DNA from: Neckera pumila
Taxonomy: Eukaryota > Streptophyta > Bryopsida > Hypnales > Neckeraceae
Length of the DNA stretch: 64,000 nucleotides
Direction: 5' to 3'
NCBI GenBank assembly: GCA_963969595.1
Contig: OZ018416.1
Span: 5,658,065 to 5,722,064, forward strand
The notes under the pieces: generated by a model
The model's database searches: none
Told to the model about the DNA's origin: nothing
Seen by the model: only the letters and a program-made list of their open reading frames with translations
Shown: positions 47,922 through 60,618 of the stretch, one piece after another
How positions within the stretch are numbered: the first letter of the stretch is position 1
Layout: each line of letters opens with the position of its first letter
Position numbers and translations under genes: made by a program

Positions 47922-50900
47922 TTAAACTAGGAGCACAAGATGCAACAAGCAAACAAAGGGTCCTCTAGCATGCAATTTAAAGAATGTTATGCAATTTTGG
48001 AAGGGCTTCTACTTTAGTCTTGCTTCCAGCAAAATTGTAGAGAAGAAGTATTGTATTTAGAATGTTCTTCAAGTGTTTGGGATGCATTCATTACACAAGG
48101 TGATTCTTGAAGTACATATTAGTATTTTAATTAGAAATTCTAAGAGCATCAAATTATTCACTAGTCCATGAAAAGTTCATTTCAAATTATTCACTGAAGC
48201 TCATATATTTAGAAAGAGCTTAAAATATGATTTGGAGTTATTTTTTACTTATGGATGGATAACAATTGTGATCTTAAAAAAAAAATGAAGGAATTTTTGG
48301 AGGTTTTTTGTATTTCCATGAATTTTCAGAATGAAATATTGAAGTGATTGATAGGAAATTTTAAGCACCTTTAAAAAGATCCAAGTCCATCCACTTAAGG
48401 CTCTATTATTTTGGAACCATGTTGTACCATATATAAAGTTGGGGACATCCCACATGGATTGTATAAGGTCATATTTGAAACTCTTTGGGAGACCCTACTT
48501 CAAAACATTGTAAAAGGTGGACAAAATTTGGTACTTCTACCACAACTTAGGTAAAATATAGTGTTCAAGGTTTGAAAAGTGAGCACTTTGGTGCTTCACC
48601 TATGCAATTTACTATGATGTCAATATACAATTTTGAAAGTGGATAGTAGTGAAAAGAGAAAACACCGACAATTTTGCATTTTATGCCATACATGCCAAAG
48701 ATAATATCTTGGCAGGACTACACATTTATTATTCACTTTTCATCCAAAAAATAGCATAGTGGACTTAAGAGTGAGATCACTAGAATTGTTATAAGTTGTT
48801 GCCCTCAAAGAGTTTGAACTAAACTAAGGGAGCCTTATAGTGATGATAGCTATGTTGATTTGTTCTATTTGTGAAAGGGAGAAAGTAGTATCATCTAAAA
48901 AACTAATGTCACTACCAAAATGTTTCTATAGTATTGATAAAGAATATTCTCATAAGGGGTTGTGAGTTCCATTGAGGGGAACATTCATAGGGAAGCATCC
49001 CCTTTGAGGGCTCATTTTTTTTCTAATGCATTGTTAAAGTGTGTGTCAACAACAATGTGCACTTTTGTGTCCAAAATTGGCAACTTCATTTATATATTAC
49101 AAAAAAAATTAGTATAAAAGACTACTTCTTTTTGGTAAAAAATATTGATTTATTTTGAAATAGTACAAATATGGTAGTTGTAATATTTGTGACACTTTGA
49201 AGATAGCATCTTGAAAGCTCAAAATACACCACTTTTGAACTTTTCTATTGAATTTTTCTTGGTGTGAGCTCAAGGAGCACATCAATTACACCACAATGTT
49301 TGTCACTATTATTTTCTTTTTTTCAAGAATTTCATACTATTTAAAACACTTTTGTAATTACTATGATTTTTACCAAGAAATTTGGGAAAACATAAAATTC
49401 AATTTAATGTTTTTAGTTATAAAAAAATGAGATTGAATTTTAGATAGATATTCTTATATATGAAAAAATAACAAATTTTTGATATATATGTGTTTTAATA
49501 TAGAAATCTAATGAAGTTTGACCAAGCCTAGATATGAAATGTCCTTTAAAGGTTAAAGATGGATCAACTGGTTTTTACCTTTTAGCCTCAATATCTCATT
49601 TATATAATTTACTTTGATAATTGATTTGATTGAATATTTGAATTTCATTAGTGATATGATGAAAACAAAATCATTTCATTAAGTTTCAAATACATATATT
49701 TTGAAGTTGAAAAAGAAAAAACACAAGATACAAAAAAAAAAACTTTTAGAATAACTCTAAGTTATTGATGGAGAGAAGGAACAATGCTCTATATCAATGA
49801 TATAAATATCTATAGAGTTACACTTATTTTTTATGATTTTATACCCCTAGCAAAATGTAGTCCTATCACCAAAGCAATCAATAAAAATTATCAAATTCCT
49901 AGATAAAATAGGTGCTTGTTCCAATTCAACAATCTCTTGAAAGTCATTTGTCTACTATTAAAATGCAAGGTGTTTTAAGTATAAAAGATTTTTTGTAGTG
50001 ACCTTCTATTATAGGAAGGTTTTCAATAAAAAGTTTATTAAATATACACATATTTTCAATAAAATTGACTAAAAATCTTCTTCAGTCTTCCTACATGGAC
50101 TTTCCTTGAAACACCCCAAGTTGTAGTAGTAATCAAACACTTTTAGTCCTCAACATCCTTAAAATCTTTAGTTCAAACATTTACAAAAAAAACAATTCTC
50201 AATAAGTATTACAAAGGTTTTGGTTTGGCAATGAGTGCAAAATGATCAACATTTGTTTTGTCTTTGTAAGTACCTAAAATATTCTATTCTAAAAGTGTTG
50301 ATGCTCTAAAAGTGATCATGACACAAGGATACATTTTGCTTTCTTCAATGTACTAACAATGTACATTTCAGGAGATGGTTGCTTTTAGTGACCATTGCAT
50401 TTCAACTTCAAAAATTCATAACCAATTCACCTAAGGTTCAAAAAATATGAAACGACTTGGGTAGATGCCAATCCGTTTTCTTCCTCCAAAAATTTGCTGA
50501 AAACTGTTTCAAGGAGTTTAGCTTTCCCAAAAAGACAATCAGCTCTGAAATGGTCGCTTTTAAGAGCAGACTACCTTACAAGGCACCAAACTTGATACAC
50601 CCAAACGATCCAAAAAACATCTTGTTTGTCCCTTCAAAAGCTCCAAGGCAGTGTCAGACACCCAGAGTGACAACCTCAAATATGAAGCTGCAACGTTACC
50701 AGTAAATTGTAAAGCATAATACTACTAAATTCTTCATCAGACGATCAGTATAAGGCAACAATTGGTACCTTCTGTGGATTGTTCCATCAGATGGGGTCAT
50801 GATAGACCCGGGACTTCACGTTACAAAATTGAAGTATTGTTGGTCAACCATGACCAGCATGCAATGTTAACCCCTCTCTGCGCACAAGGCCAGAAGTGTC

Positions 50901-51345
50901 TGCTTCCAGAACTGTAGAACGTGAAATAAATTATACAGGAGACTCAAAAGGAAGGAGGGAAAATGTATCAATAGAGAGAAGAAATCATGTCCAACACTTT
51001 TGAGCAATAGAAGAATGTTTGAAAGTTATTAAGATTGAGTGTTACTTTCCCAAATGAACTTTCGACTTCTACTTTGAGCACTCAGGATTTATTTCGTTCG
51101 CACTCATGGTGAATCATGTACTCAATGAAAACAATTTAGTATGACGAAGAAATCCATAGTTGCGTTGAATTCAGGTGGAGAGTGGTGGTACCGAGGAAGT
51201 GAGAGTAAGACCCTTCCAGAAATTTGATCTGGCGAAACTAGATATTGATTAATACTGACCTGGAACATCTCATACTCTGCACATGCAAATACGTATCAGA
51301 GCTCAGGAAATGAACATAACTAAGAGCTGGACTCTGAATTGATGC
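47922..51345. other. AT-rich intergenic DNA, no gene seen
   Basis: About 3.4 kb has no supported gene. The frame at 50457-50705 (82 codons) partly overlaps a dispersed repeat also present near 62423, so it is not counted as a gene. Composition becomes more balanced after about 50700, as expected for the 3' flank of the Pol III subunit gene. Confidence 0.5.
50345..50515 (+). repeat. Dispersed repeat E, copy 1
   Basis: It is a direct diverged copy of 62423-62590, sharing AATGTACTAACAATG / AATGTACCAACAATG, TATGAAACGACTTGG / TATGAAACAACTTGG and AAAATTTGCTGAAAA-like blocks. It is noncoding. Confidence 0.5.
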
Positions 51346-52653
51346 TCAATTTTCCTTCCATCGGTGATTGCAATCGATGTTGCAGCATTTGTAGAATGTT
51401 GTCATGGGTTCATCCGCAGATCTGATTTGAATCTGCATGAAGTAGGCCTGCCCGTAGCTGCAATTCGGGCAAGTCGCTGCAATAACACCATCCCAATAAA
51501 TATTCACAGCGTATTAGTGATGACACGCATTAGTTCGCTAGTTCGGGCTCAAGAAAATTCAAACACAGTTGATTTTTCCAAACGCTAAATATGATATCAG
51601 TTGCATTGCGTTGTGACAAAGAAGGACTATCATCTCAAAATCACCTGGGGTGCGATCAACATTCTTCCAAGCATCCTCTCCACCAAGGACATCATCCACT
51701 TCTTTGTTCTTCAATTTCAGTTTCTTGCTAACCTGTAAAAATCCGTCACCTTAACCATCAGAAAAATTATAGTAGTCTCACTTGCACGGCATCTTGGCGA
51801 TGGCATCTCGATAATATAAGCTGACATGCATTGTTGAGAAAGATAAAGAGTCGGCCAGTTTGCATTATAGAGGACCTGGAGAAGGAAATCCAGTATACTA
51901 CAGGGTTTCTTCCTCGAGGCCTGATGCTTCGAAGACCTTCATAAACCACAAACACTATGGAGCGGGTAAGGTCTGTGGACCGAGAAGATTGGCCCGCTTA
52001 CAGACTAATCAAAAATTCACAAAAAGGTGGGTCCCTAGAATTTCATTGACCCCTGGTATTTACAAATACACTAGATCCTTCATGCTTCGGATAGGACTTT
52101 GTCGGCTTAGATATCCTACAGAGCGCCGGGTCTGCATGAGCGGGTCCTCTGCACTCCTGTCTCAAAGAATTTACCTGAGGTCCAGGCTTTTGTTTAACCA
52201 GTGTCCTGTCAAATCTGCCATTAATTCTGTGGTGCTGGCACATCTAACGAGACATCCGCAAGGACATCTTGGTCCCAAGCTTTGCAAATGAGGGACACAA
52301 ATTGCAAAACACTAGTCCAAACCGCTTATGGTAGTTCTCAATACCTAGATGAATTGCAAACTCTCAGCCCGGTAGGGTGATCAATGTCTTGACAGCTGAG
52401 AGAAATAAATTGCAACGACGCACAAAGAGTATGCCACTACATCAGGGATGTGAGCATTCATTGAAGGCTAATCCCCACACATGACTGAATTTCGAGATCA
52501 ATGCACGTAGAAAATAAACAGGAGGAGATGCATTACTACCTTTCGATCAATGAAGTAGATGTACGGGCAAGTCGGGCAGAAGTAGCGAAGGGGACGACCC
52601 ATACTGGGATTCTCTACCAACAGCAGATTCGCACATGTTGGACAGAAATCCAT
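51346..52653 (-). CDS. RPC10: RNA polymerase III subunit C11 (RPC10/POLR3K)
   Basis: Three exons, 52653-52540, 51732-51645 and 51476-51346, encode 110 aa, the normal length for this subunit. The N-terminal zinc ribbon uses C4, C7, C26 and C29 (MDFCPTCANL, FCPTCPYIY). The linker carries the family signature KEVDDVLGGEDAW (48-60). The C-terminal TFIIS-like ribbon uses C70, C73, C98 and C103. Its conserved acidic hairpin is RSADEPMTT (86-94), with D89 and E90 as the residues that stimulate RNA cleavage in Pol III. The subunit is needed for transcript cleavage, termination and reinitiation on tRNA and 5S genes. All splice borders are GT-AG and in phase. Telo-boxes sit about 350 bp upstream, and the gene diverges from COX17. 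Confidence 0.95.
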
Positions 52654-53001
52654 CCTTTCAACTACTAGGCACAGGCTTCGATCACGAACTCCACGCCAAG
52701 TCTTCTTCACGTCCTTCAACTCGTCTCATCTGGATTCGCCACATTGACGTTGAGACACAAAGAAATCAATGAGTTGGGCTCTCAAACCACGACACTGTTC
52801 CATCATCTTCGAACTGCTACATAATCACGACCAATTCACGATCCAACAGCTTTCTGAACATCGCCATGATTTGTACCCAAAATGCAACACTAGCTGAGCC
52901 GCAATATTCCTTAATCTCAATGCAATGCCTTGAATTCATTCACCTGAGAAAGGTTCCCGAGAATTGCGCATTCCAGGAACGAACTGCTCTATCAACTACA
53001 G

Positions 53002-53045
53002 AACCCTAAATCCTAAAACCCTAAACCCTAAAACCCTAAAACCCT
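53002..53045 (-). promoter_or_regulatory. Cluster of telo-boxes upstream of RPC10
   Basis: Four to five overlapping AAACCCTA-type motifs occur in one 44-bp run, about 350 bp before the RPC10 start codon. Further AACCCTA copies lie near 53515 and 53624. Telo-boxes are typical of plant genes for transcription and translation machinery. The run could equally be a short interstitial telomere repeat; its position next to a Pol III subunit favours regulation. Confidence 0.65.
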
Positions 53046-53972
53046 CAGAAACCGGTTCCAGCATACCATTACCAGGTCCACGTTGTAACAATCCAGATGC
53101 AAAATGAAAAAGTCTAAAATCCACAACTCTACAGAATTGGCGACATCATGACCATCGAATGATAATTCCGGGATTCCTGGAACCTTGATGCAGCGAAGAC
53201 CGAATTGGGAAATCAGAAGCAAAGAAAAGCTGCTTCAGCAGGAACAAGTCAATCGAGTCTCCAATTAGAACATCGATCGCCCGCTCCCTGATCGATCAAC
53301 CTCTAGATCCAAATTTGCCCCGAATCAAGCACACATAAAAACAGCAAATATTGGAGCGTATCGCGAGTACAGCAAGCGTCTTTCACCTACAAACTACCGG
53401 TACTTTAGCCTGATTGTACTCAAGACATCATCACAAACCCAAATTCAGTAACCAGCACAAATGACTGACAATCACAACTTCGCAAACAGTGATCTGCACA
53501 CACACATAAAAAAACCCTAATCCTCCTTACCATGTAGAAGAAAGACCTTGGAACTTGGTTTCTCCATGACGTCGACGAAGCTAAGCGCAAGTCTCATCCA
53601 TGAACGAAAGCGCCATCACTTGTTAACCCTAAAATCCTAAATCAGCGAACCTTCGCTTGGACTGATCAATCTATGCGGTGACAGGTGCCGTGCAGGACTG
53701 AGCATGTATTTCAGGAATGCCTACAGTAAGTTAAGCTTTTGTGCAGTACAGTTCATGCCTGTAGTACTTTGACAAATAGTACAGTGGCAACAGAGGACGT
53801 ACTCACGTACCCCCCAGGCCTTGGTTTGCAAGAAATGCCAAGAATATCCTTTCTAGGGTTTATGTGGAAACTGTCCATCCCCTTCTCCGTTTATAGTCTC
53901 TGGCTGACTTTCTGTAGCAATTTCGCTCCGCTTGCAAACTTCAGTTTTCCTCCTCGTTTAGTCAATACCAGT

Positions 53973-54670
53973 ATTCTGAAGCCAATTGGGAGTTAAGTTA
54001 TACTTATTTACTCAATTGCAGGTGTAATTAGGTAAGCACTGTGTTGTCGCTCTCGTTACCATGCACTTGTGGTCGCTTAATTTCCTTTGTAAGGACAGAG
54101 TTAATTGTGCCAACGTGTTTTCTGATGTCTTCCGGACGTTAAGTGTCTGTGATTAGGGTTTAGGGTTTTCCTTTCTCGATGGTATTCTCTGTGACACAGG
54201 AGTTAATTTGGTTCGCTCTTGTTTGCAATTCAATTTTAGGTGGTGTTGGTGTATTAAATTCTGAAGTTAACTGGGAGCTGCTCAGTCCATAGCAGGTGTA
54301 ATTAGGTAAGCGCAATGTTCTCGCTCTCGTTACCGTGCGCTTCCCTTCACTCAGTTTCCTTCGAAAGGCAGCAGCTGATCTTGCCAACATCGTTTTTGTG
54401 ATGTTTTCTAGCGTTGCGAGTCTGACTAGAGTTTAGTTTAGTTTTCCGCGATGCTTTTTTTTGACATAGTAAGTTCCTTTGGAGGCTATGCACTTGCAGA
54501 TCAATTCTGGCTGTAGTCAGTGTATCTATTTCGCTGCTGGTGTGCAAATTGTTTCTGGTCACTCAATTTCCTTCGAAAGATCAATCGTGCAAACGACGTA
54601 TTATGTTAATTGGGCTGTACGCGTTTGCAATTAAATTTTGGCTGGTGTTGGTATATTATTTCGTTGCAAT
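53973..54670 (+). repeat. Tandem repeat in the COX17 upstream leader
   Basis: A unit of about 285 bp, marked by ATTCTGAAG (53973 and 54258), GCAGGTGTAATTAGGTAAGC and CTCTCGTTACC, is present twice, with a partial third unit near 54530-54670 (CTGGTGTGCAAATTG, CACTCAATTTCCTTCGAAAG). Each full copy contains TTAGGTAAGC, a strong splice-donor-like site. No protein is encoded. It lies between the divergent RPC10 and COX17 genes. Confidence 0.7.
54153..54169 (+). promoter_or_regulatory. Telo-box pair upstream of COX17
   Basis: TTAGGGTTTAGGGTTTT contains two telo-box cores in reverse orientation, about 620 bp before the COX17 start. Together with the run near 53002-53045 it places telo-boxes on both sides of the interval shared with the divergent RPC10 gene. 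Confidence 0.5.
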
Positions 54671-54782
54671 GTTTTCATACGAAGGTAGTATCACTACACC
54701 AGGTTTGTGTTTGTGGTAAGAGTATATTGACAATACTGTTGCAAGTTCAGTTTTGCTGGAGGAGCATTATAATTAAACCACT

Positions 54783-54992
54783 ATGGGAAACGCCACAAGT
54801 CAAGATGTTGGAAAGCCAATTACAGCCCCTCTGGCCGCCCCTGCGGAGGCGCCCAAGAAGAAGATATGCTGTGCGTGTCCGGAGACCAAGAAGCTGCGAG
54901 ATGAATGCGTCGTGGAAAACGGAGAGGACGCTTGCACCAAATGGATTGAAGCCCACAAGCAATGCCTGCGCCAGGAGGGCTTCAAAGTGTAG
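54783..54992 (+). CDS. COX17: COX17 mitochondrial copper chaperone
   Basis: The product is 69 aa in one exon. It has the KxCCACP copper site (C29, C30, C32) and the twin CX9C pattern C32-C42 and C51-C61 of the coiled-coil-helix-coiled-coil-helix fold, in the plant-like context [21 protein letters not shown] flexible Ala/Pro-rich N-terminus precedes the fold. COX17 works in the mitochondrial intermembrane space and hands Cu(I) to SCO1 and COX11 for cytochrome c oxidase assembly; import uses Mia40-type oxidation rather than a cleaved presequence, in keeping with the absence of one here. The start is the only Met before the motif. The 5' leader is probably spliced, and the upstream tandem repeat is part of its promoter or leader region. 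Confidence 0.95.
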   Translation: MGNATSQDVGKPITAPLAAPAEAPKKKICCACPETKKLRDECVVENGEDACTKWIEAHKQCLRQEGFKV

Positions 54993-57762
54993 TGGTAACA
55001 CAACCCTAATTTTGCACCATCAATGACACCAACCGTTCTCTGTCTTTACGTTTCGAGATTGCAGGAGAGAAAGCACTGTTGGTTCCGAAAACCCTAGTCT
55101 GTAATTTGGGTATGGCACTGCTGTAGTACTGGAGTTTGGAAGGGCTGCATCTTTGATTCACAATGGTGGGATTCTCACCCTTCATCAATTTAATGCCCTG
55201 TTTGTGGCAATAATCATTTAGTGACATCTAGCGTTTCGCAGCAACCAGCTTTCGTCATGGATCCAGCCAGCTTACATACATTAACATTGACAACTTTGAA
55301 TGTGCTATATTGAGTTCGTTTGTGAACAGCAGTGTTTTGAGAAAAATCAGACTGACTCAGGAACTTTGAGGAATAACAATCTTTGCCATGGGGAGGTTTC
55401 TCTGTGGTCACAGTGATCATACAGAGTTGTCCCCATGATACATAGGAAGGCTTTTGTATGATTAGGTAGACCATCTCCTGAATTATGACAAAGCTTCTGT
55501 GTTTAATGTTGTCGAAAAGCTCTTGAAACTGTTACTTAACTGAAAATCCTGTTGAACTGAATGTCCTTGTTTCTAAGTATGTTGATGGAGTATTCAGTGG
55601 GTCACTAACCAAGGAAGGTGTGATGTTGTACATCTCAAGGCAGAAGTGGATGAACTCATTGGAGTTTATCACATTGCTTTTTGATGCACTTAGTTGAAGA
55701 CTTCATTGTTTTCATTAGCTGGTTTGTTGTAGAGAGTTGTGAATGATTTATGAATACCCCTAACAAATTTCCTTGGTGGTGTTGCTGGTGATTTTCTGCA
55801 ATATTTTTGTGGCTTCATGTGGAGAGACTTCGGATATGATGCTGAGGTCATCAAAGTAGGATGCATATCCATGTATGCAGAGAGTGGACATGTGGTGTTT
55901 GATATAGGTTATGGAAGTTTTTAGTGCTGTTAGTGTGAGTTTGAGATGTGCTACAGATGTTTTGTAAGGTGATTTTTGTGTTGTATGGAAGGAAAACCAG
56001 TGGCATGTTGTTTGAATTTGGATTGGTTTGTAAGTTGATCTTTGTATTTGGATGTATCTGCCATGAAGTGTATGATGAGATGTGTGTCCAGGAATTGGTT
56101 ATATTAATATGTTCTGGAATATTTATACCAATTTTGGGCAAGGACAACCAACATGCTTATGGCTTGTGGAAATTTCTCTGGTGGTCTAGAATCCTCTTCA
56201 CATTTGACAAGCTCTTTATCATGTTTTTGTGCATACTCTTCAAATGTTGACAGCACCTGTATGTGATAGTGAGAATACAACTTGAGTTTTGAATTGAATA
56301 AATCCATTCTCTAAAATTTGGTGAGAGAATAGATGTAACTGTACCCTACGTGAAGGTCAGATTCAGACATAAATTAAGTGTTTTTTGGAATGTGTGCAAT
56401 GTTGCAGAAATTTTTCATCCATGTTGACTAAATTTTTTAATATTTCTAAAACCTACATCACATTTTTAGCCTTGCATTATAGGTTTTCCAAAACAAGAAA
56501 ACCTAGAAGTTGCCCAACACAAAAAATTGGGATGCCAAAATGCTAAAACACTAACACTAATAGTCTCAAATCCTTTCGTGCGAAAAAGAAACTATTTTGG
56601 CCCTCAGGTGTCAAACCAAACCTTCACGTATGATATTTCAAAAGAAGTGTAAACATCTATACCATTCTTAGTTCTTGTCAAATGTTTCCAACATTTTTAC
56701 AATGTAGATTTCTAAAATTCCTTTAAAACATACACATTGTATGTTTAAATTGCAAGGATGGGGCGTCAGTGAATTTCAATATACCTCATATTGCATATCT
56801 CCATTTTGTGCTTATTTGGTTTTAAAACATGAATTCACATAATTCTTAATATTTTTAATGAGATTTTGAAATTCATATGTTGCTTTAAAGAAAAATTGAA
56901 GAAAACTTATATAATATACAAAATATCCTTCAAAAACTGAACATTATTGTGTAGGTTTTTATGATAGCTTCACAATGTCATTCTATAATTAGTGGATGTA
57001 GGCCCAAAGTTCAAAGTACAATGAAATTTTGGAAAATTTTCCAATTTTCCAATTAGAGTAGGATTTAGATGCAAATAAATTTCAATAGTTGTCATTTCAA
57101 AGTAGATGATTTACATCACTAAAATTTAGATCAAAAGTAAGGAGCTTAAAGTTGCTAAATACTATCTACTAAAAAATGGCAGGCAAATTTTACCCCTACT
57201 TCCTTCAACTAAAAAACCCCTTAGCTGTCTGATCTAAATAGGAAAAAATCCTCTCTTTTCAATGCAATTGATTTAGTATAATAAACATATTGGCAAAAAT
57301 AATAGGAAAACATTTGATTTGCTTAGCCCACTCCAAACCAAAACTAGAAATAACTTTGATATGGATATTGCATACGGAGTATATGCGGTCATAGTATGGT
57401 CTTATATATGGATACATACAATATATGAAATATATGCGGTTATAGCATGATATAATGTATGAATACTGATAGTACTACAGGATATTGATGATAAGTATAT
57501 AGATACATATGTATATTCTATGTATTATCCCATATTGATTGTAGCCTCACAAACTTCACAAGAAAGACATAAAAGGGGGTACTCAATTATTTCAAAAGGA
57601 TATTCATATTCATAAATTTAAGTGAATGTTTTCATATATATAGGTTTATCACTATCTCATCAGAAGTAGAAGGCACTCCGAGTACAACAATTAGATATAG
57701 TACATGGCAAACTATAGATTTAGCATCCTCTTCAATAGAAAAGCCAATAATACATTGATAAT
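54993..57762. other. COX17 3' flank and intergenic DNA, no gene seen
   Basis: The first few hundred bases probably hold the COX17 3' UTR. From 55500 to 56300 the composition is G/T-rich on the plus strand, with several short frames on both strands that resemble nothing known. From about 56400 the DNA is AT-rich, with a TATA-rich tract near 57360-57560. Confidence 0.5.
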
Positions 57763-57766
57763 TTAA

Positions 57767-58548
57767 CCCCTAAGTGCTTAAGCCTTTCCAAGCGTGTTTT
57801 TCCTATGAAAAAAGAGAATGGACTTATAGTTCTCTCCAATGAAGCAAAATGCTTGTTTTTCAAAATCTAACTGTATAGATGTTGAAAAGCTTGCTTATTA
57901 GTGTGCATATTAGTTCTAAGTGTGAAATTGTATAGGAGTTGGAAGATTAATATAAGAAAAATGTATGTATCCTATTTTTAGTACATTGCCTCTTCCCACA
58001 ATGCTTGACAAATTTGCATATAGGAGTTTTTTAGGATTGAAGGTGACATGAACAACTAGAAATTGTATTAGCACACTAAAATGTACCTCCAAAACCTTAA
58101 GTTCAAATGAAAAGCTTTCAAACTCATTATACAATCCACCTTGCAATTATTGAAATGCAATTACCTTTGATAAGTAGAAATCACAAATAACTCTAAATCA
58201 ACACTTGCATGTTTTAATTTTTAATGGTAAAAATCATGTAATCACTTTACTCTTTCTACATGGACCATTTTCAAAGCAAATGGATAAATACAATCTTTTA
58301 GATCTCAAATCAAGATAAATTGGCAAGCTTTATTCTTCCACTAAAAATACATATAATTATGAGTTTGAGGACCTTTCAAAAATCAATTATCTACTTTTTT
58401 TCAATGAAAATTTAAAAGCATCCAATAGTTTACCTTTAATATTGCTCTTAAAAGTTTTTAGAATGGTCAAAGGAATTTAATTACCCACACACAAACAAGC
58501 TGAAATTTTGAAGCAACCATATATCATGGTTGCTTAGACAATTAGGGG
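57767..58548. mobile_element. TTAA-flanked inverted-repeat element, copy 3 (782 bp)
   Basis: It begins CCCCTAAGTGCTTAAGC and ends with the reverse complement of CCCCTAATTGTCTAAGC, giving imperfect ends of about 17 bp. Exact TTAA copies lie at 57763-57766 and 58549-58552. The interior differs from the other two elements, so it would be a second subfamily sharing the termini. No transposase is encoded. Confidence 0.62.
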
Positions 58549-58842
58549 TTAATACTTGCAATAGAGACCTTGGTTGTTGAAGTGTCAAATTCTCTCAGAT
58601 GTAATCTTTAGTGATGCTTTAAGGCTAAAAAAGTTGTATGAGGTTGCATAAATTATGTAGATGGTCTAGAATCTTTTTCACAAGCTAGCTAAACTCCTTA
58701 ATATCACATTTGCATATAATTTTTTGTGAAAAACAAGTACCATATTGAGAATCCAGAGTGAAATTTGAATTGAGGTAAGAGATCCTTTTTGTGCGATATA
58801 ACTGTTTGTGCCATTTTGTAGGCACTATGCACTAATAGTATA

Positions 58843-59723
58843 CAGTGCCCTAAGCAAAGTAAGGTAATCCCCAATTTTGACTTACACAAATATCTTTCAA
58901 AATTTAAACTTTTTAGACCTATTTTTCAAAACTAACCTATTAAATATTTAATTTTATGCAATCTCATTTAGCACACCAAATTTCAATTTAAAAAAACAAA
59001 AATTCCATTTTTGTAAATTATTTTGTGAGTTTTTCATTGCGTTATATAATAATTGAATGAAAATATTAGTGATGAATTTTTATAACTTGATTGTGCAAAT
59101 TTTAGAAACATCAACGTGGACATGTCACTTTGAAGGAAAAACCACATTACCAAGGAAAATTTACACTACAAAGAATTCAATGTTAAGGTAATACCTTGCC
59201 AAATTTTATTAAATAGATATTTCTAACTTATAATTATTTTGACTAATTGACCCTTGTATTATGACTACTACTATATCTTTCAGCATGATGGTGCAATTGG
59301 CTTGCCAGAACCTAATTATAATAATTTAAAGAAATAGATTGTACAAATTTTTTATTATTGACACCTTGACATTGAAATGATTGAATTCTCTAAGTGTAAA
59401 TTTTTTCCTAGGTAATGTAATTTTTCCCTCAAAGTGACATGTGCACGTTGATGTTTCTTAAATATTTGCACAATAAAATTATAAAAATTCATCACCAATA
59501 TTTTTCAATCAATTATTATGTAACACAACGAAAAACTCACAAAATAATTCACCAAAAAATGGAATTTTTGTTTTTTTAAATTAAAGTTGGTGTGCTGATT
59601 AAGATTGCATAAAAAATAATATTTAATAGGTTAGTTTTGAAAAATAGGTCTGAATAGATCAAATTTTGAGAGATATTAGTGTAAGTCAAAATTGGGGGTT
59701 ACCTTATTTTGCTTAGAACATTG
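58843..59723. mobile_element. Long-TIR element, 881 bp, arms about 345 bp
   Basis: The left arm (58843 to about 59188) and right arm (about 59367-59723) are inverted copies with scattered mismatches. Matching blocks include CCCCAATTTTGACTTACAC, CCATTTTTTGGTGAATT-like, ATCAACGTG.ACATGTCACTTT and AGAATTCAAT. The outer ends are CAGTGCCCTAAGC and CAATGTTCTAAGC, with TA immediately outside (58841-58842 and 59724-59725). The centre is about 180 bp. It encodes no protein. The TA duplication favours a Tc1/mariner MITE with unusually long arms; its transcript would be a long hairpin. Confidence 0.8.
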
Positions 59724-60344
59724 TACATTTAAAATTTTGAATTGTACTCAATATAGTAGCGCAAATATGTTAACTTTTGAATTGTGGCACAAATAAGGTC
59801 TCTTACCTTTAAAAAGTTTGTTCCTTATAGTATCCACATCCTTGACACTGGAAGTGTTTGATACATGGCCAAAGTAGATGAAAATTACTCCAAACAAACA
59901 TTCATCAAAGCCTCCATCTTTTTGTGTCAAATTTAGGCCACCAAATCTAAATATAGTGAACTTTATCTTGCATTTGATTTGTGCCGCATTATGTGTTTTT
60001 TTAAGGCATGATTTTTCACCATTTGGCTACAAACAAAAATTTGGGGGTATTTTTTGTAAAGAAGATTTTCATTGAAAAAAATCAAAATAGCCATATTATT
60101 GTTGTATTTAAGACCAATAGCCAAATTTTACCTAGGTATCACCTAATTTTTTATGTAGATATCACCAAGTATTACCAAAGTAACTCGTGAATACTAAAAG
60201 AAATAATTGGCTACCTCCTTAAAAATGATAAAAAAAAAAACATTAGACACATAAGGTGGAAACCAAGAAGTTGGAAGACTCTTCAAGTATATATATTTTT
60301 ATTTTTTTTATTTTTTTCAAAATTTGTTTGTCAGTTATGGTAAG

Positions 60345-60618
60345 ATCTCTAGAGCTATGCATCTCCTAGTCACATTCATCATACCATCAGAAAGCTTTCT
60401 ACAAGGAGGAATGTATAAACTTTGTTTAATGGAACCGGGACATATGGTGTGAAAGTTATGGATTTTTGAGTTATTTTTGGATCTTATATTATCCTAGATT
60501 ATGAATCTTTTGAACCATGCATTACTTGGTCACGTTCTTCTTAATTTTAGGAAGCTCTCTACTAGGAGGGTACACGAACTACAGTGTAAAAGTTATGGCT
60601 TTTGAATTATTTATGATG
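60345..60618 (+). repeat. Dispersed repeat D, two tandem units
   Basis: Two units (about 60345-60480 and 60505-60618) share CATGCATTACTTGGTCAC-like and GAAGCTCTCTACTAGGAGGG-like blocks and end in TGAAAGTTATGG or TAAAAGTTATGG. A single related unit lies near 10640. Noncoding. Confidence 0.45.

Noticed and set aside
53002..53045. A true chromosome-end telomere
   Set aside because: Only a few imperfect units occur, embedded between genes; telo-box cluster or tiny interstitial repeat is more likely.
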